From the NCBI GenBank assembly GCA_019775845.1, contig JADQAV010000022.1:634830-698829 (forward strand): a stretch of 64,000 nucleotides of DNA. Reading direction: 5' to 3'. The DNA comes from Myrmaecium sp. VS I D KN 1 (Eukaryota > Ascomycota > Dothideomycetes > Valsariales > Valsariaceae). Shown here in pieces: positions 35,672 through 46,409 of this stretch. Position 1 is the stretch's first letter; every line of letters starts with the position of its first letter. The notes beneath the pieces were generated by a model that worked only from the letters and a program-made list of their open reading frames with translations, was not told the DNA's origin and searched no databases. A program made the position numbers and the translations under genes.

Positions 35672-36188
35672 ATGTCCGATCCTTCTTCGTCGTCTTCCTC
35701 CTCCGTCGCCGTCCATGTGAAGCTCTTCATCGACCCGAAGCAGCTCGACGCCTTCTACGAGGCCGTCCGGCCGACGTTCGAGCACGTCGTCCAAGAGCCG
35801 AAGAACACCTACTTCGAGATGTACACCGCCGCCACCGACCCGGGCACCATCCAGATCGTCGAGCACTGGAACGCGGACGTGAAGTGGCTCGTAGAGGTGA
35901 GTGTATGAGTGGGGGTTGTGCCCGGTGGTCCGCCACCACCTACCTATCATCTCCACCTTAGCATCCCCATCACACTGGGAATCGTTCGAACGGGCTGACG
36001 TGTGACCCCTCCGTGCTCTCGCCACTCTTCCCTGCTTGCAGGTCCAGTTGAAGAAGGACTACTACGAGAAGTACTTCGAGATCACCAAGCCCATGTACGT
36101 CAAGCCGCAGGAGGTCGAGTTCTTCACCCGCCTGCCGAAGAACGAGTGGGTGAGCGTGCGAAAGGAGGAGTACCCCGGCCGGGAGTGA
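35672..36188 (+). CDS. ABM-fold (antibiotic biosynthesis monooxygenase-like) small protein
   Basis: Two exons, 35672-35896 and 36042-36188 (GTGAGT...TTGCAG), 123 residues. After a Ser-rich start (residues 1-11) the sequence VAVHVKLFIDPKQLDAFYEA, NTYFEMYTAATDPG and IQIVEHWNADVKWLVE fits the dimeric alpha/beta ABM ferredoxin-like fold: a beta strand, a helix, then the strand with the E-x-W motif. Cofactor-free bacterial relatives (ActVA-Orf6, TcmH) oxidise anthrones to quinones. In this cluster an anthrone oxygenase is needed for an anthraquinone product and no DUF1772/HypC-type gene is visible, so this protein is a candidate. A role as cyclase or decarboxylase is equally open. Its promoter has an AflR-type site. 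Confidence 0.78.
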
Positions 36189-37367
36189 GGTCAGCACCAC
36201 CACGCTGCTGCGGGGTTCGGAATCCAGGAGGATTATATAGGTAGTCCAGGCTCATGGGCAGAACGCTCGTTTCACATTTGCTCGAAGGATGGGTGGCTGG
36301 ATTTGGATGTGTGGCTTGAAGGATGGCTTCGTGCTGTTGCACGTCCAACCAATGGCCCATTGACCCCCTGAACGAGGGATTCCGCTTGTTACAGTGCATA
36401 ATCCTGTCAATTGCTGCTCCGTCTTTCGCCCACGGCTCAGTGTGCTAGTTCGTACATACAGAACACCGAAACCCCTGAGGGTCGCGGCACGTTCCGCCGC
36501 CTTCTTGACAGACACCTCCCACTAGTCTCTTCCCCCTCATTCATCGGTGTACAGTAAGCTGAGTGGCGTCGCGCGAGATGCAGACGTTCAGATAACGTTA
36601 GCCCTTCCGCGATTCTTAGTGACGGGTATGTCAGACCCCGCCGCCGAGTGATTGCCGTATCCGTACTAGCGCAGCCTGGCGGTGGATCTCGCCCTCGTTT
36701 CTTGTTTGGAGATTCACAACGACGGAACCTGGGTTGTACAAATTACGTGAGTATGGTGTGGCTGACATCAAAGCTGACGGCTCTTCGGTCTCTCTTTGGT
36801 CGGATTGTTATAGGATGTCAATATTTACCTACTTTGTTGTATGAGAAGCGATCGGAGAGCAATCGGATATTGGATCTCGGGCGACGGGCGCATTACCGCT
36901 TCCCCGCCGCCCACCGACGCCCTGGCGGCTCTCGGCGCATTTCCGATTCATCATCCAGCTCTGGCAGGTGAAGGATGCTGTCGGGCTCCGATCGTCAGCG
37001 AATGAATAGGTGAGCCGCAAATGTGTACGGAGAATGTGGCTGGCTAGAGGGCTGATCGGCTACCGGACCAACCAACCGCTGTCCGTCCGGGGATCACCGT
37101 GAAACGCCCACAATGGCGTTTCCCTCCGCTCTCCCACCGCAAGCAAGCCGACATGCGGGCATCCAAGACAGCATGAGGACTGATAGACAGAATTGATAGT
37201 TGATGATGCGTCTATTAGATGTTTTCATTCTAGCAAAAAAAGCCGCAAACGATTCAGAAAACCACAGCTGAAGGCTGAGACATGATTCCCTCCCTTTTCC
37301 TCCAATTCTAGTAAACCGAGCAATCCGGACGCCACCGAGACAATGAAGACGAGAGGACACCGATCCA
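36189..37367. other. Intergenic between convergent ABM and thioesterase genes
   Basis: 1.2 kb, no gene supported. Confidence 0.4.
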
Positions 37368-38368
37368 TCAGACATCCACCCCGAACCATTTTTTCTCGCC
37401 GCCTCGGACCTCGAAGGCCACCCGGCCGTCCTCAGCCAGCTTGCGCAGGACCTCGTCCATGAACGGCTCGAGCGCCATGGCGCGGACCTCCTCGTCGATC
37501 CCGCTCCCGTACACGGCCCGGACGAGCTCGGCGACGGTGACGCTCCGGGGCTTGCCGCCGCGGGCCTCCGCCTTGATCTTCTTGAGCGCGAGCAGGATCT
37601 GCTCCTCGCGGCGCTGCTTCTGGGCGAGCTCGGCCGCGATCTTGGCGGGCAGGTCGGGGATGGCGAGGCCGTGGGCCGGGTAGCCGACGGCGCAGCGGTG
37701 GGCCGCCATCTTGCGGAGCGTGTGCATGTACACCGCCAGCTCCTCCACCGCGCTCGTCCCGTGCCCGAGGATGTTGTCGCCCGTGAACATGGCCTCCTCC
37801 TCCTCGAGGATGAAGCACATGTGGTCGTGCGAGTGGCCCGGCGCGTGCACCGCCCGGATCGTCGCCCCTTCCACCCGGAACACCTGCCCGTCCTCGATCG
37901 GGTTCTGCCCTTTGCCCGGAGCGTTCTTGTAGATCGCCCGCGACAGGTGCGGGTACATCCGCAGGAGATCCGGGACACCCTTGGTGTGGTCGCCGTGCCA
38001 GTGGCTCAGGAAGACGTGCGAGAGGGAGATGGAATGGGCCGTCAGCGTGGACGAGATCAGGTCCGCCCACTCCGGAATGCCTTGGCCAGTGTCGATGAGC
38101 AGTCTCTTCGACCCCGTGCCAACGATGTATGTATTCGTTCCTTGGAGTGTGAACTGATATATCCATGGTGAGCTTCTGCGGAGCATGAATGCGATCTGAA
38201 GAAACCACCTACCTTCCCTGGATTTTGGCCGAGCACGCGGATCACGCGAGGGCTGATCTGCTCGACATCTTCAATCTTCGGTAGGCGTGCGTGTTGAGTT
38301 GCGAGATACTCGTCAAAGGCGCAGATGTTGAGCGACTTGTTGATCTGGCGATAGCCTCCTTTGCTCAT
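37368..38368 (-). CDS. Metallo-beta-lactamase-type polyketide thioesterase (ACTE/MdpF-like)
   Basis: Two exons, 38368-38213 and 38153-37368 (donor GTAGGT, acceptor ATATCAG), 313 residues. Hydrolyses the thioester that holds the octaketide on the ACP of a TE-less non-reducing PKS. Seen: NPGKFTLQGTNTYIVGTG, the metal-binding motif LSHWHGDHTKG (HxHxDH type), HAPGHSHDHMCF, the metal-ligand Asp in MFTGDNILGHG, and VGYPAHG. The C-terminal part EEQILLAL...SVTVAELVRAVYG is the LACTB2-like winged helix. It is divergent from the PKS with 565 bp between starts, as in known ACTE/ACAS pairs. An ATG at 38186 lies inside the intron and would lose the conserved N-terminus. Confidence 0.93.
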
Positions 38369-38481
38369 GGTTGGCGATAAGGAGAAGCAATGCTCACGTA
38401 GACGGACGATACGGAGTGAGAGAGTGTGGGTATGTGGCATTCGAAAGCCAACGAGACATAATATGCTCTAAGAATCCTTCT

Positions 38482-38493
38482 TCGGTATTCCGA
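38482..38493. promoter_or_regulatory. Inverted repeat TCGG-N4-CCGA
   Basis: TCGGTATTCCGA, a perfect palindromic half-site pair with N6 between TCG and CGA. It may be a variant binding site of the Zn2Cys6 regulator; the spacing differs from the canonical N5. Confidence 0.3.
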
Positions 38494-38650
38494 CGCTGAC
38501 GGGAAAAGTCAGCCTATTGAAAATGTGATGTCCGATCGGGGTATTTCGCCACCTCAGCTGAAATGCCAAGTGCCGAAGAGGGACTCACTCTTCGCGGATG
38601 GTTGATAGGGATCTGAAATCAGCTTTGCTCATCCGGCTGAAAGCTTCAGA

Positions 38651-38661
38651 TCGCGTCCCGA
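38651..38661. promoter_or_regulatory. Putative AflR-type binding site
   Basis: TCGCGTCCCGA, TCG-N5-CGA, about 280 bp from both the PKS and the thioesterase start codons. Confidence 0.55.
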
Positions 38662-38702
38662 GATGCATCCCTTCCGAGCTCCAACGGTGCCGACTACTGG
38701 CC

Positions 38703-38713
38703 TCGACCCCCGA
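38703..38713. promoter_or_regulatory. Putative AflR-type binding site
   Basis: TCGACCCCCGA, TCG-N5-CGA, the second site in the thioesterase/PKS promoter, 221 bp before the PKS ATG. Confidence 0.55.
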
Positions 38714-38933
38714 GCCTTCGGGTATGGCTCGTAGGTGTGAAGGTTGCGGTTGAACGTCCCTCAATATAACTCCTTCCACTTCCCTCACCTTTGACGTCCT
38801 TCGCTAGAGTTTCATTCCTGGCCTTTCCTTTCTTCTCCACCAGCCAGAGCTTTCAAGCTTCACGAGTCTGCCCCTCCTGGATTCCCCGACGACCATCGGA
38901 TCCGGTTCCTCAAGTTGGGATTGCGTTCCGAAG

Positions 38934-41900
38934 ATGCCCATCTACACCCCTCCGTCGGACAGCCAGACGAGCCCGCAGAAGATGAAGCTGGTGTACTTCA
39001 GCAACGAGTTCCCCCACGATGACCTCCAAGACCTCCTCCGCCGGCTACACACCCACAGCAAGTCTCGACAACACTCTCTCCTGGCTCGATTTCTTGCCGA
39101 TGCCACCGTGGCTCTTCGTGACGAGGTGCGGCAGCTGCCTACCGAGTTGAAGGCCCAGATCCCTTCATTTGAGTCCATCATCACCCTTGCCGACTATCCT
39201 GAACTCCGCAAAGGCCCCCTGTGCGGCTCGATAGACGGTATCCTCCTTTGTCTGGTTGAAATAGGAACCTTGATTGGGTGAGCAACTGTCTTCTAATAAC
39301 TTCATCTGGCAGTCTCTAACGTAGATCAGGTACTACGAGAATCACCCTGAGGAGTTTGACTTCGATTCTGAGAATACCTGCCTTGCTGGCTTAGGCATTG
39401 GGCTGCTCGCATCTGCTGCACTTGCATTGTCTCCCACTGTGGCAGACATCCCCTTGGCTGGAGCTGAAGTGATTCGAATTGCTTTCCGTTTGGGCGTCCT
39501 CGTTCAAGAGGTCTCGCAAAACCTGGAGCCGCGAGATGTATCGGGTTCGCCTGATACATGGGCATACGTGCTTCCTGATGTTCAGGTTGAGGATGTCCAG
39601 CGTGAGCTCGACGCCATCCAAGCTCGAGAGGTCAGTAGAGTATCCACATGCTCACACTTCGTCTGGACTGACACTGACGATTCTCAACAGAACGTCCCCG
39701 CAACGAGCAAAATCTTCATCAGCGCCTTTGGCAAGACGTCCGTCACCATCAGCGGCCCCCCGGCCCGGCTGAAGAAGCTCTTCGTCATCTCGGACTTCTT
39801 CCGGGATCGCAAGTTCGTCGCCCTGCCCGTGTATGGCGGCTTGTGCCACGCCAAGCACGTGTACAGCAAGCAGAACGCCTCCGACATCGTCCACACGAGC
39901 ACGCTCGACATCTTGTGCGAGCGCAAGACGAAGCCCCTGCATGTCATGTCGACGAGCACGGGGGCGCCATACCCGGCCGAGACCGCGACCGAGCTCCTGG
40001 AGAGCATCATCTTCGAAGTGCTCACGCAGCAGATCCAATGGGACAACGTGATCCGCGGCGTGATCGAGAAGGCGAACTCGACCGGCGCATCGGAAATCGA
40101 GGTGATCGTGTTCCGGATCTCTCTTCCAGTCCACGACCTCCTTGAAGCTCTGAAGACCGAGCTGGAGCCCATCCACGTCTCCGCCAAGGAGATCATTCCT
40201 TGGATCGCCCAGGAGCAGCCGAAGCTGGATATCCCAGGCGGGCCCGCGCAGGCGAAGATCGCCATCGTAGGGATGTCGTGCCGGATGCCCGGCGGAGCAA
40301 CCAACACCGAGAAGTTCTGGGAGCTCCTCGAGAAGGGACTCGACGTCAGCAGAAGGATCCCGGCGGACCGGTTCGACGTGGACTCCCACTACGATCCGAC
40401 CGGGAAGCGGATGAACACAAGCCAGACCCCCTTCGGGTGCTTCATCGACGAGCCCGGCCTCTTCGACGCGCCCTTCTTCAACATGTCCCCCCGCGAGGCG
40501 CAGCAGACGGATCCGATGCAGCGGCTTGCCCTGGTGACCGCGTATGAAGCCCTGGAACGGGCTGGTTACGTCGCGAATCGCACCCCGGCGACCGACCTCC
40601 ACCGCATCGGCACCTTCTACGGCCAGGCCAGCGACGACTACCGCGAGGTCAACACGGCCCAGGAGATCAGCACCTACTTCATCCCCGGCGGATGTCGGGC
40701 CTTTGGGCCGGGCCGGATCAACTACTTTTTCAAGTTCTCCGGTCCCAGTTACAGCATCGATACGGCGTGCTCCTCCAGCTTGGCCACCATTCAGGTATGT
40801 TGTACTACACTGACCCGACAACCCGTACTGACTAGTGTGACAGACAGCCTGCGCGTGTCTGTGGAACGGCGACGCGGATACGGCGGTGGCGGGCGGCATG
40901 AACGTCCTCACCAACTCGGACGCGTTCGCCGGTCTCAGCAACGGCCACTTCCTCTCCAAGACTCCCGGCGCATGCAAGACCTGGGACTGCGAGGCGGACG
41001 GCTACTGCCGCGCCGACGGCATCGGCTCGATCGTGCTGAAGCGGCTCGACGACGCCGAAGCCGACAACGACAACATCCTGGGTGTCATCCTGGGCGCGGG
41101 CACCAACCACTCGGCGGAGGCGGTGTCCATCACGCACCCGCACGCCGGCCACCAAGCGTACCTCTACCGGCAGGTCCTGAGCCGGGCCGGCGTCGATCCG
41201 CTCGACGTCAGCTTCGTGGAGATGCACGGCACCGGCACGCAGGCGGGCGACTTCGAGGAGATCAAGTCGGTCACGGACGTCTTCGCCCCGCTCACCAAGC
41301 GTCGCAGTGCGAAGCAGCCCCTCCACATCGGCGCCGTCAAGGCCAACGTGGGCCATGGCGAGGCCGTTGCGGGTGTGACGGCGTTGCTTAAGATCCTACT
41401 CATGTTCCAGAAGGGGGCGATCCCACCTCACGTCGGCATCAAGCACGGCCTCAACCCGAAGTTCCCCAAGGACATCGAGAAGCGGAACCTGCGCATCCCC
41501 TATGAGAAGGTCGACTGGCCCCATGTGCCGGGCAAGAAGCGGATCGCGGTGGTGAACAACTTCAGCGCTGCGGGCGGCAACACGACGATCGCCATCGAGG
41601 AACCGCCGGTGAAGGAGATCGTGGAGAACGATCCTCGATCCACCCATGTGATTGCCGTGTCTGCGAAGAGCAAAGTCTCGTTGAAGGGGAACCTGGAGCG
41701 GTTCCTGGCCTACCTCGAGGCGAACCCGGACGTCTCGCTGGCGAATCTCTCCTACTCCTCCACCGCTCGTCGGTACCATCACAACCACCGCGTCGCCATC
41801 CCCGTCTCGGACGCAGCGCAGCTGAAGAAGCAGCTCGCGTCCAGCCTCGCGGCCGTCGACACGCACAAGCCCGTCCCCAACACGGGCGCGCCCTCCATCA

Positions 41901-44584
41901 CGTTTGCCTTCACCGGCCAAGGCGCCTCCTACAAGTCCATGAACATCGAGCTCTTCCGCGACTCCCCTTACTTCCGCGCGCAGATCGAGCACCTGGACGC
42001 GCTGGCGCAGACGCAAGGCTTCCCGTCCATCATCCCCGCCATCGACGGCTCCTTCCCGCACGACCACGCCCACTCCCCCGTCGTGACGCAGCTGGCGCTG
42101 GTCTGCGTGCAGATCGCGCTGGCCAAGTACTGGGGCTCGCTGGGGGTGAAGCCGAACGCGGTGATCGGACACAGCTTGGGCGAGTACGCCGCCATGCACG
42201 TCGCCGGCGTGCTCTCGGCCAGCGATACCATCTACCTCGTCGGCAAGCGGGCGGAGCTGCTCGAGAAGAAGTGCAAGATCGGCAGCCATAAGATGATGGC
42301 GGTGCGGGCCTCGTTGGCGGCGATCAAGGAGAGCGCGGGCGCCTTGCCGTACGAGGTCGCCTGCATCAACGGCCCGACCGATACGGTCCTCAGCGGCACC
42401 AAGGAGGAGCTGAGCGCGGTGGCTGGGCCGCTCAACGCCGCCGGCCACCGCTGCATCGAGCTGGACGTCGCCTTCGCCTTCCACTCCGCCCAAACCGACC
42501 CGATCCTCGACGAGTTCGAGGCGCTCGCCGAGAGCGGCGTGCTCTTCCAGCAGCCCCATCTGCCCGTCATCTCGCCCCTACTCAGCAAGGTCATCTTCGA
42601 CAAGAAGAGCATGAACGCGAGCTACGTCCGCCGGGCCACCCGCGAGACGGTCAACTTCCTCGGCGCCCTGGAGGTTGCCCAGAAGTTCCACACGATCGAC
42701 GACAAGACGGTCTGGGTCGAGATCGGCCCGCACCCGGTCTGCATGGGCTTCGTCAAGGCCAGTCTGCCATCTGTCAACGTCGCCACGCCCTCCCTCCGTC
42801 GGGGGGAGGACGCGTGGAAGACGATGGCGACCAGCCTCAGCGCGCTCCACTGCGCCGGCGTGGACGTCAACTGGAACGAGTACCATCGGGCGTTCGAAAA
42901 GGGGTTGCGACTCTTGGACCTGCCGACGTATGCCTGGAACGATAAGAACTACTGGATCCAGTACAACGGCGACTGGGCACTCACGAAGGGCAACCACTTC
43001 TACGATGAGGAAAAGGGCCTCAATGCCCCTAAGGCGGCACCGGCGGCGGCCTCGAGTGTGAGGACCTCTACTGTGCAGCAGATTGTTGAAGAGTCCTTCC
43101 ACGGGACCTCGGCCAAGGTGGTCATGCAGTCGGACCTGATGCAACCGGAGTTCCTCGCGGCTGCCAATGGCCATAAGATGAACGGGTGTGGTGTAGTGAC
43201 ATCTGTAAGCTTCTTCCTTTCCCCTCTCGCCGACTGCTCACATGCTAACGTACATCTTCTACAGTCCATCCACGCCGACATTGTCTACACGCTCGGCGAG
43301 TACATCTACAAGAAGCTGAAGCCCAACACCAAGAGCGTCGGCATCAACATCGCCAACCTCGAAGTGCTCAAGGGCCTCGTCGCACAGAAGAAGGCCAAAA
43401 CCCCCCAGGTGATCCAGGTCACGGCCACGACGGCCGACGTCGACTCCGGCGTGGTCGACCTGACGTGGTCGAACGTGCGGGCCAACGGCACCGTCGACGA
43501 GCCATTCGCGAGCGCCAACATCTACTACGGCGACGCGGGCGAGTGGCTGCGATCCTGGATCCCGATGACCCATCTGGTGCAGGGCCGAATCGAGGCCCTG
43601 GAGCGGCTGGCGGAGCAGGGCGTCGCCAACCGGTTCTCGCACAACATGGCCTACCTGCTCTTCGCCAACAACCTGGTGGACTACGACCCCAAGTACCGGG
43701 GCATGCAGTCCGTCATCCTGAACGGGCTCGAGGCGACCGCGGACGTGACCCTGACCACCCAGAAGGCCGGCACCTGGACCGTCCCGCCGTACTTCATCGA
43801 CAGCGTCGCCCACCTCGCCGGCTTCGTCATGAACGTCTCCGACGCCATCGACACCAAGGCCAACTACTGCGTCACTCCCGGCTGGCGCTCCATGCGCTTC
43901 GCCAAACCTCTCCTCCCCGGCGCCCACTACCGGTCTTACGTGAAGATGATCCCGACCGCGGATGATCCGACCGTCTATCTCGGCGACGTCTACGTCCTCC
44001 AGGACGACGCCATCATCGGCATGGTCGGCGGCATCCAGTTCCGCCGCTACCCCCGCATCCTCCTCAACCGCTTCTTCTCCGCTCCCGACGAGGCTGGTGC
44101 CGGTGCCGGCGCTCACTCCGCCCACCCGGTCGCCGCAGCCGCCGCCGCTCCAGCAGCCGCAGCCCCTGCGAAACCAGCCGCGGCCGCCGACCGCGAACCA
44201 GCTCCTAAGCCAAGGCCAGCAGCAGCGGCCGCCGCCGCGCCAGCCCCTGCCCCCGCCCCTGCTCCCACTCCCGCCCCCGCCGCCCCTGCTCCCACTCCCG
44301 CCCCCGCCGCCCCTGCCCCTACCCCAACCACCACCACCACCCCCACCGACACCGACAGCGTCGCCGCCAAGGCCATCGCCCTGATCGCCAAGGAGGCCGC
44401 CCTCGACCTCGAGGACCTGACGGACGAGGCCAGCTTCGCGAACCTGGGCGTCGACAGCCTGATGAGCCTCGTCATCGCGGAGAAGTTCCGCGAGGAGCTC
44501 GGGGTCACGGTCGGTGGCAGCTTGTTCCTCGAGTACCCGACCATCGGCGATCTGAGGAGTTGGTTGGTGGAGTATTATAATTAG
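38934..44584 (+). CDS. Non-reducing polyketide synthase, SAT-KS-AT-PT-ACP, without thioesterase (atrochrysone carboxylic acid synthase-like)
   Basis: Five exons, 38934-39277, 39330-39630, 39691-40794, 40844-43204 and 43265-44584, 1809 residues. Builds and folds an aromatic polyketide from acetyl/malonyl units. SAT domain at about 15-350, with the usual GxCxG nucleophile motif read as GLGIG (Gly137 at the Cys position). KS from about 404 ([14 protein letters not shown]), active-site Cys575 in [19 protein letters not shown], and KANVGHGEA. Malonyl-AT with [10 protein letters not shown] and Ser1027 in [11 protein letters not shown] (product template) with His1360 in NGHKMNGCG and Asp1549 in [12 protein letters not shown] long Ala/Pro linker, then one ACP with phosphopantetheine Ser1768 in LGVDSLMSL. 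The chain ends there; no TE, CLC, reductase or methyltransferase domain is present. The divergent lactamase-type thioesterase supplies release. Introns 39631-39690 and 43205-43264 are each 60 nt and stop-free. Confidence 0.96.
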
Positions 44585-45595
44585 ATTGTTCTTTGGCGGG
44601 TTTGTTAAGGGGGATGGAAAGGTTTCTTTTCTGATGAATTCGGTGGTCTGCTATTTTGTCTGTTTGCACCACTTGGTTTTCGTTGCACTAATCGTCATCG
44701 TCTCTCTTTCCTGTCGTTTGGGTTTTTATACTTTGTTTCCTTCCGCTTCCTCATGTCGTGCGAGTTTCATCAATAGAAATAACAAAAGACCAGTACATAT
44801 AAGCTTTCATGTTCCGTGTATACCACTCTCAGGGGTACATAAGAAGACCTGGCAACACGTTCAGTAAGGCCTTTACCCCTTGAGATAGCGCTCTCCATTG
44901 GGAATGAGTGGATCTACTTGACTACTCCTCTCAGCGCCTCTTCAGCCCGCTGTCTAAATAGACATATCCATCTCCTGTTCACCATCATGCCATGAACGAA
45001 CCCCCCAGCGTTGTGTTGCATGCACTACACTCCAAACTTCTTCTGGCAAGACGAACGGACAAAACACACGCAGCACAGCCTTCCCTCCCATCTCACCCAC
45101 GGGGCAATTGGTATCACCGTACCACAAACCCCGCACCAGACCCCCGACGCTCCTTCACCCCGAGAAACGCCATCCGAGGCTAGCCCAGTAAGCACGTAGC
45201 CTGTCAGCTTCTCTGTGTATCCCTCCATCGGGAACCGAAGGCCGGCGGGCGGGCCAGGCGTTCGGTCAACTCCGCCGAATCCCGACATGCATCATCCTGC
45301 GAACTCCGATGGTGGCTGCTGACGACACACCCTTCCGCGGGTGCTGTGTGGTTCGGATCGGGAGATTGGATTGGAGGGATGTCGGGTTTCATACATCTAG
45401 TATACGTCCATATTATCCGCGATCTTCCCCCCCGTCCCGCAGCTGGAAGGGTTTGACTCTTTCTTTCTTTCGTTCTTGTTCTCCATTCTGTGTTCTAGCG
45501 CAGCTTTTGATAGCGTTCGTTGATAGCTATTTCTACGCTTTTGATAGTACACCTTTCCATCCCACCTCTCGCCCATCCAGCTAACTTCACACGAA
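44585..45595. other. Intergenic, PKS 3' flank and EthD gene promoter
   Basis: About 1 kb without a supported gene; holds a TCG-N5-CGA site at 45228-45238. Confidence 0.45.
45228..45238. promoter_or_regulatory. Putative AflR-type binding site
   Basis: TCGGGAACCGA, TCG-N5-CGA, also TCGG-N3-CCGA, 358-368 bp before the EthD-protein ATG. Confidence 0.55.
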
Positions 45596-46409
45596 ATGAT
45601 GGAGACAACGACCCCCACCGCCCTCCCACCTTCCCCCCTCCCATCAGCAGCAGCAGCACCACCACCACCACCACCAACTGAAGAAACACACCAAACCCAG
45701 CAGACGAAGAAGGAAAACGAGGAACAGAAACAGAAACAAGAAGCCATCCACACCCACCCACTCAAACCCAGCTCCCCCAGCTCCCCCAGCCAACCCACCG
45801 CCCCAGCCGGGGCCGGCAAGCTCCTCTGCCTGACCATCTACGGCTACCGCAAGCCGGGCATGAGCCCGGCCGCCTACCGGGAGCACATGGTGCACGTCTC
45901 CGCGCCGCTGACCAAGGACCTGATGGTGAAGTATGGGGTGGTTCGGTGGACGCAGGTAAGTTAAACCCCAACCGCGGGGGGGGGGGGGGGGGGGGGGGGG
46001 GGGNNCCCCCCCCCCCCCCCCCCCCCCCCCTTTCCTTGCCCCCTTCCGCAACCTAACGCTCGAGTACCGTATAGACGCACCACCAGCCCGCCACCACCGC
46101 GCTGCTGGACGTGCTCTTCGACCACCAGCTCTCGCGCCCGGCGGACTTTGACTGTCTCAGCCAGGTCGTGTTTCGGGATCTGGAGGGCTACCGCCGGATG
46201 AAGGAGGATCCGTGGTATAAGGAGCATCTCGTTGGTGATCATGAGAAGTTTGCGGATACGAGGAGGTCGATGTATGTTTTTTTTTTTTTTCTTCTTCTTT
46301 CTCTTTTCTTCTCTTTTTGGGTATGATGCTGATTTGTGATAGGGTGAGTCTTGGGTGGATCGAGCAGTACATCGATGGAGGGGCGGTTGTGGACGGGTTT
46401 GATGCTTGA
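45596..46409 (+). CDS. EthD-domain protein (MdpH-like atrochrysone carboxylate decarboxylase candidate)
   Basis: Three exons, 45596-45955, 46075-46271 and 46343-46409, 207 residues. Residues 1-75 are a Pro/Ala/Gln/Lys low-complexity leader. The EthD domain follows: [72 protein letters not shown], then [11 protein letters not shown]. EthD proteins are small ferredoxin-fold dimers. MdpH and its relatives, found beside atrochrysone-type synthases, decarboxylate atrochrysone carboxylic acid. Intron 1 contains an assembly gap (poly-G, NN, poly-C), so its true length is unknown, but both flanking exons are intact with a good donor (GTAAGT), branch CCTAAC and acceptor ATAG. No ATG exists between the leader and the domain, so the long leader is probably translated. 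Confidence 0.85.
45976..46030. other. Assembly gap: 28 G, NN, 25 C
   Basis: A homopolymer G run meets a homopolymer C run at two unknown bases inside intron 1 of the EthD gene. The mirror form is what poly-G read ends from both sides would leave in a contig join. Probably not real sequence. Confidence 0.85.

Larger units (their letters stand above)
38369..38933. promoter_or_regulatory. Bidirectional promoter of thioesterase and PKS
   Basis: 565 bp with two perfect TCG-N5-CGA sites 52 bp apart and an inverted repeat TCGG-N4-CCGA at 38482-38493. No coding sequence. Confidence 0.65.

Noticed and set aside
39652-43174. Minus-strand frames of up to 441 codons opposite the PKS
   Set aside because: Antisense shadows of KS/AT/PT codons in a GC-rich gene.
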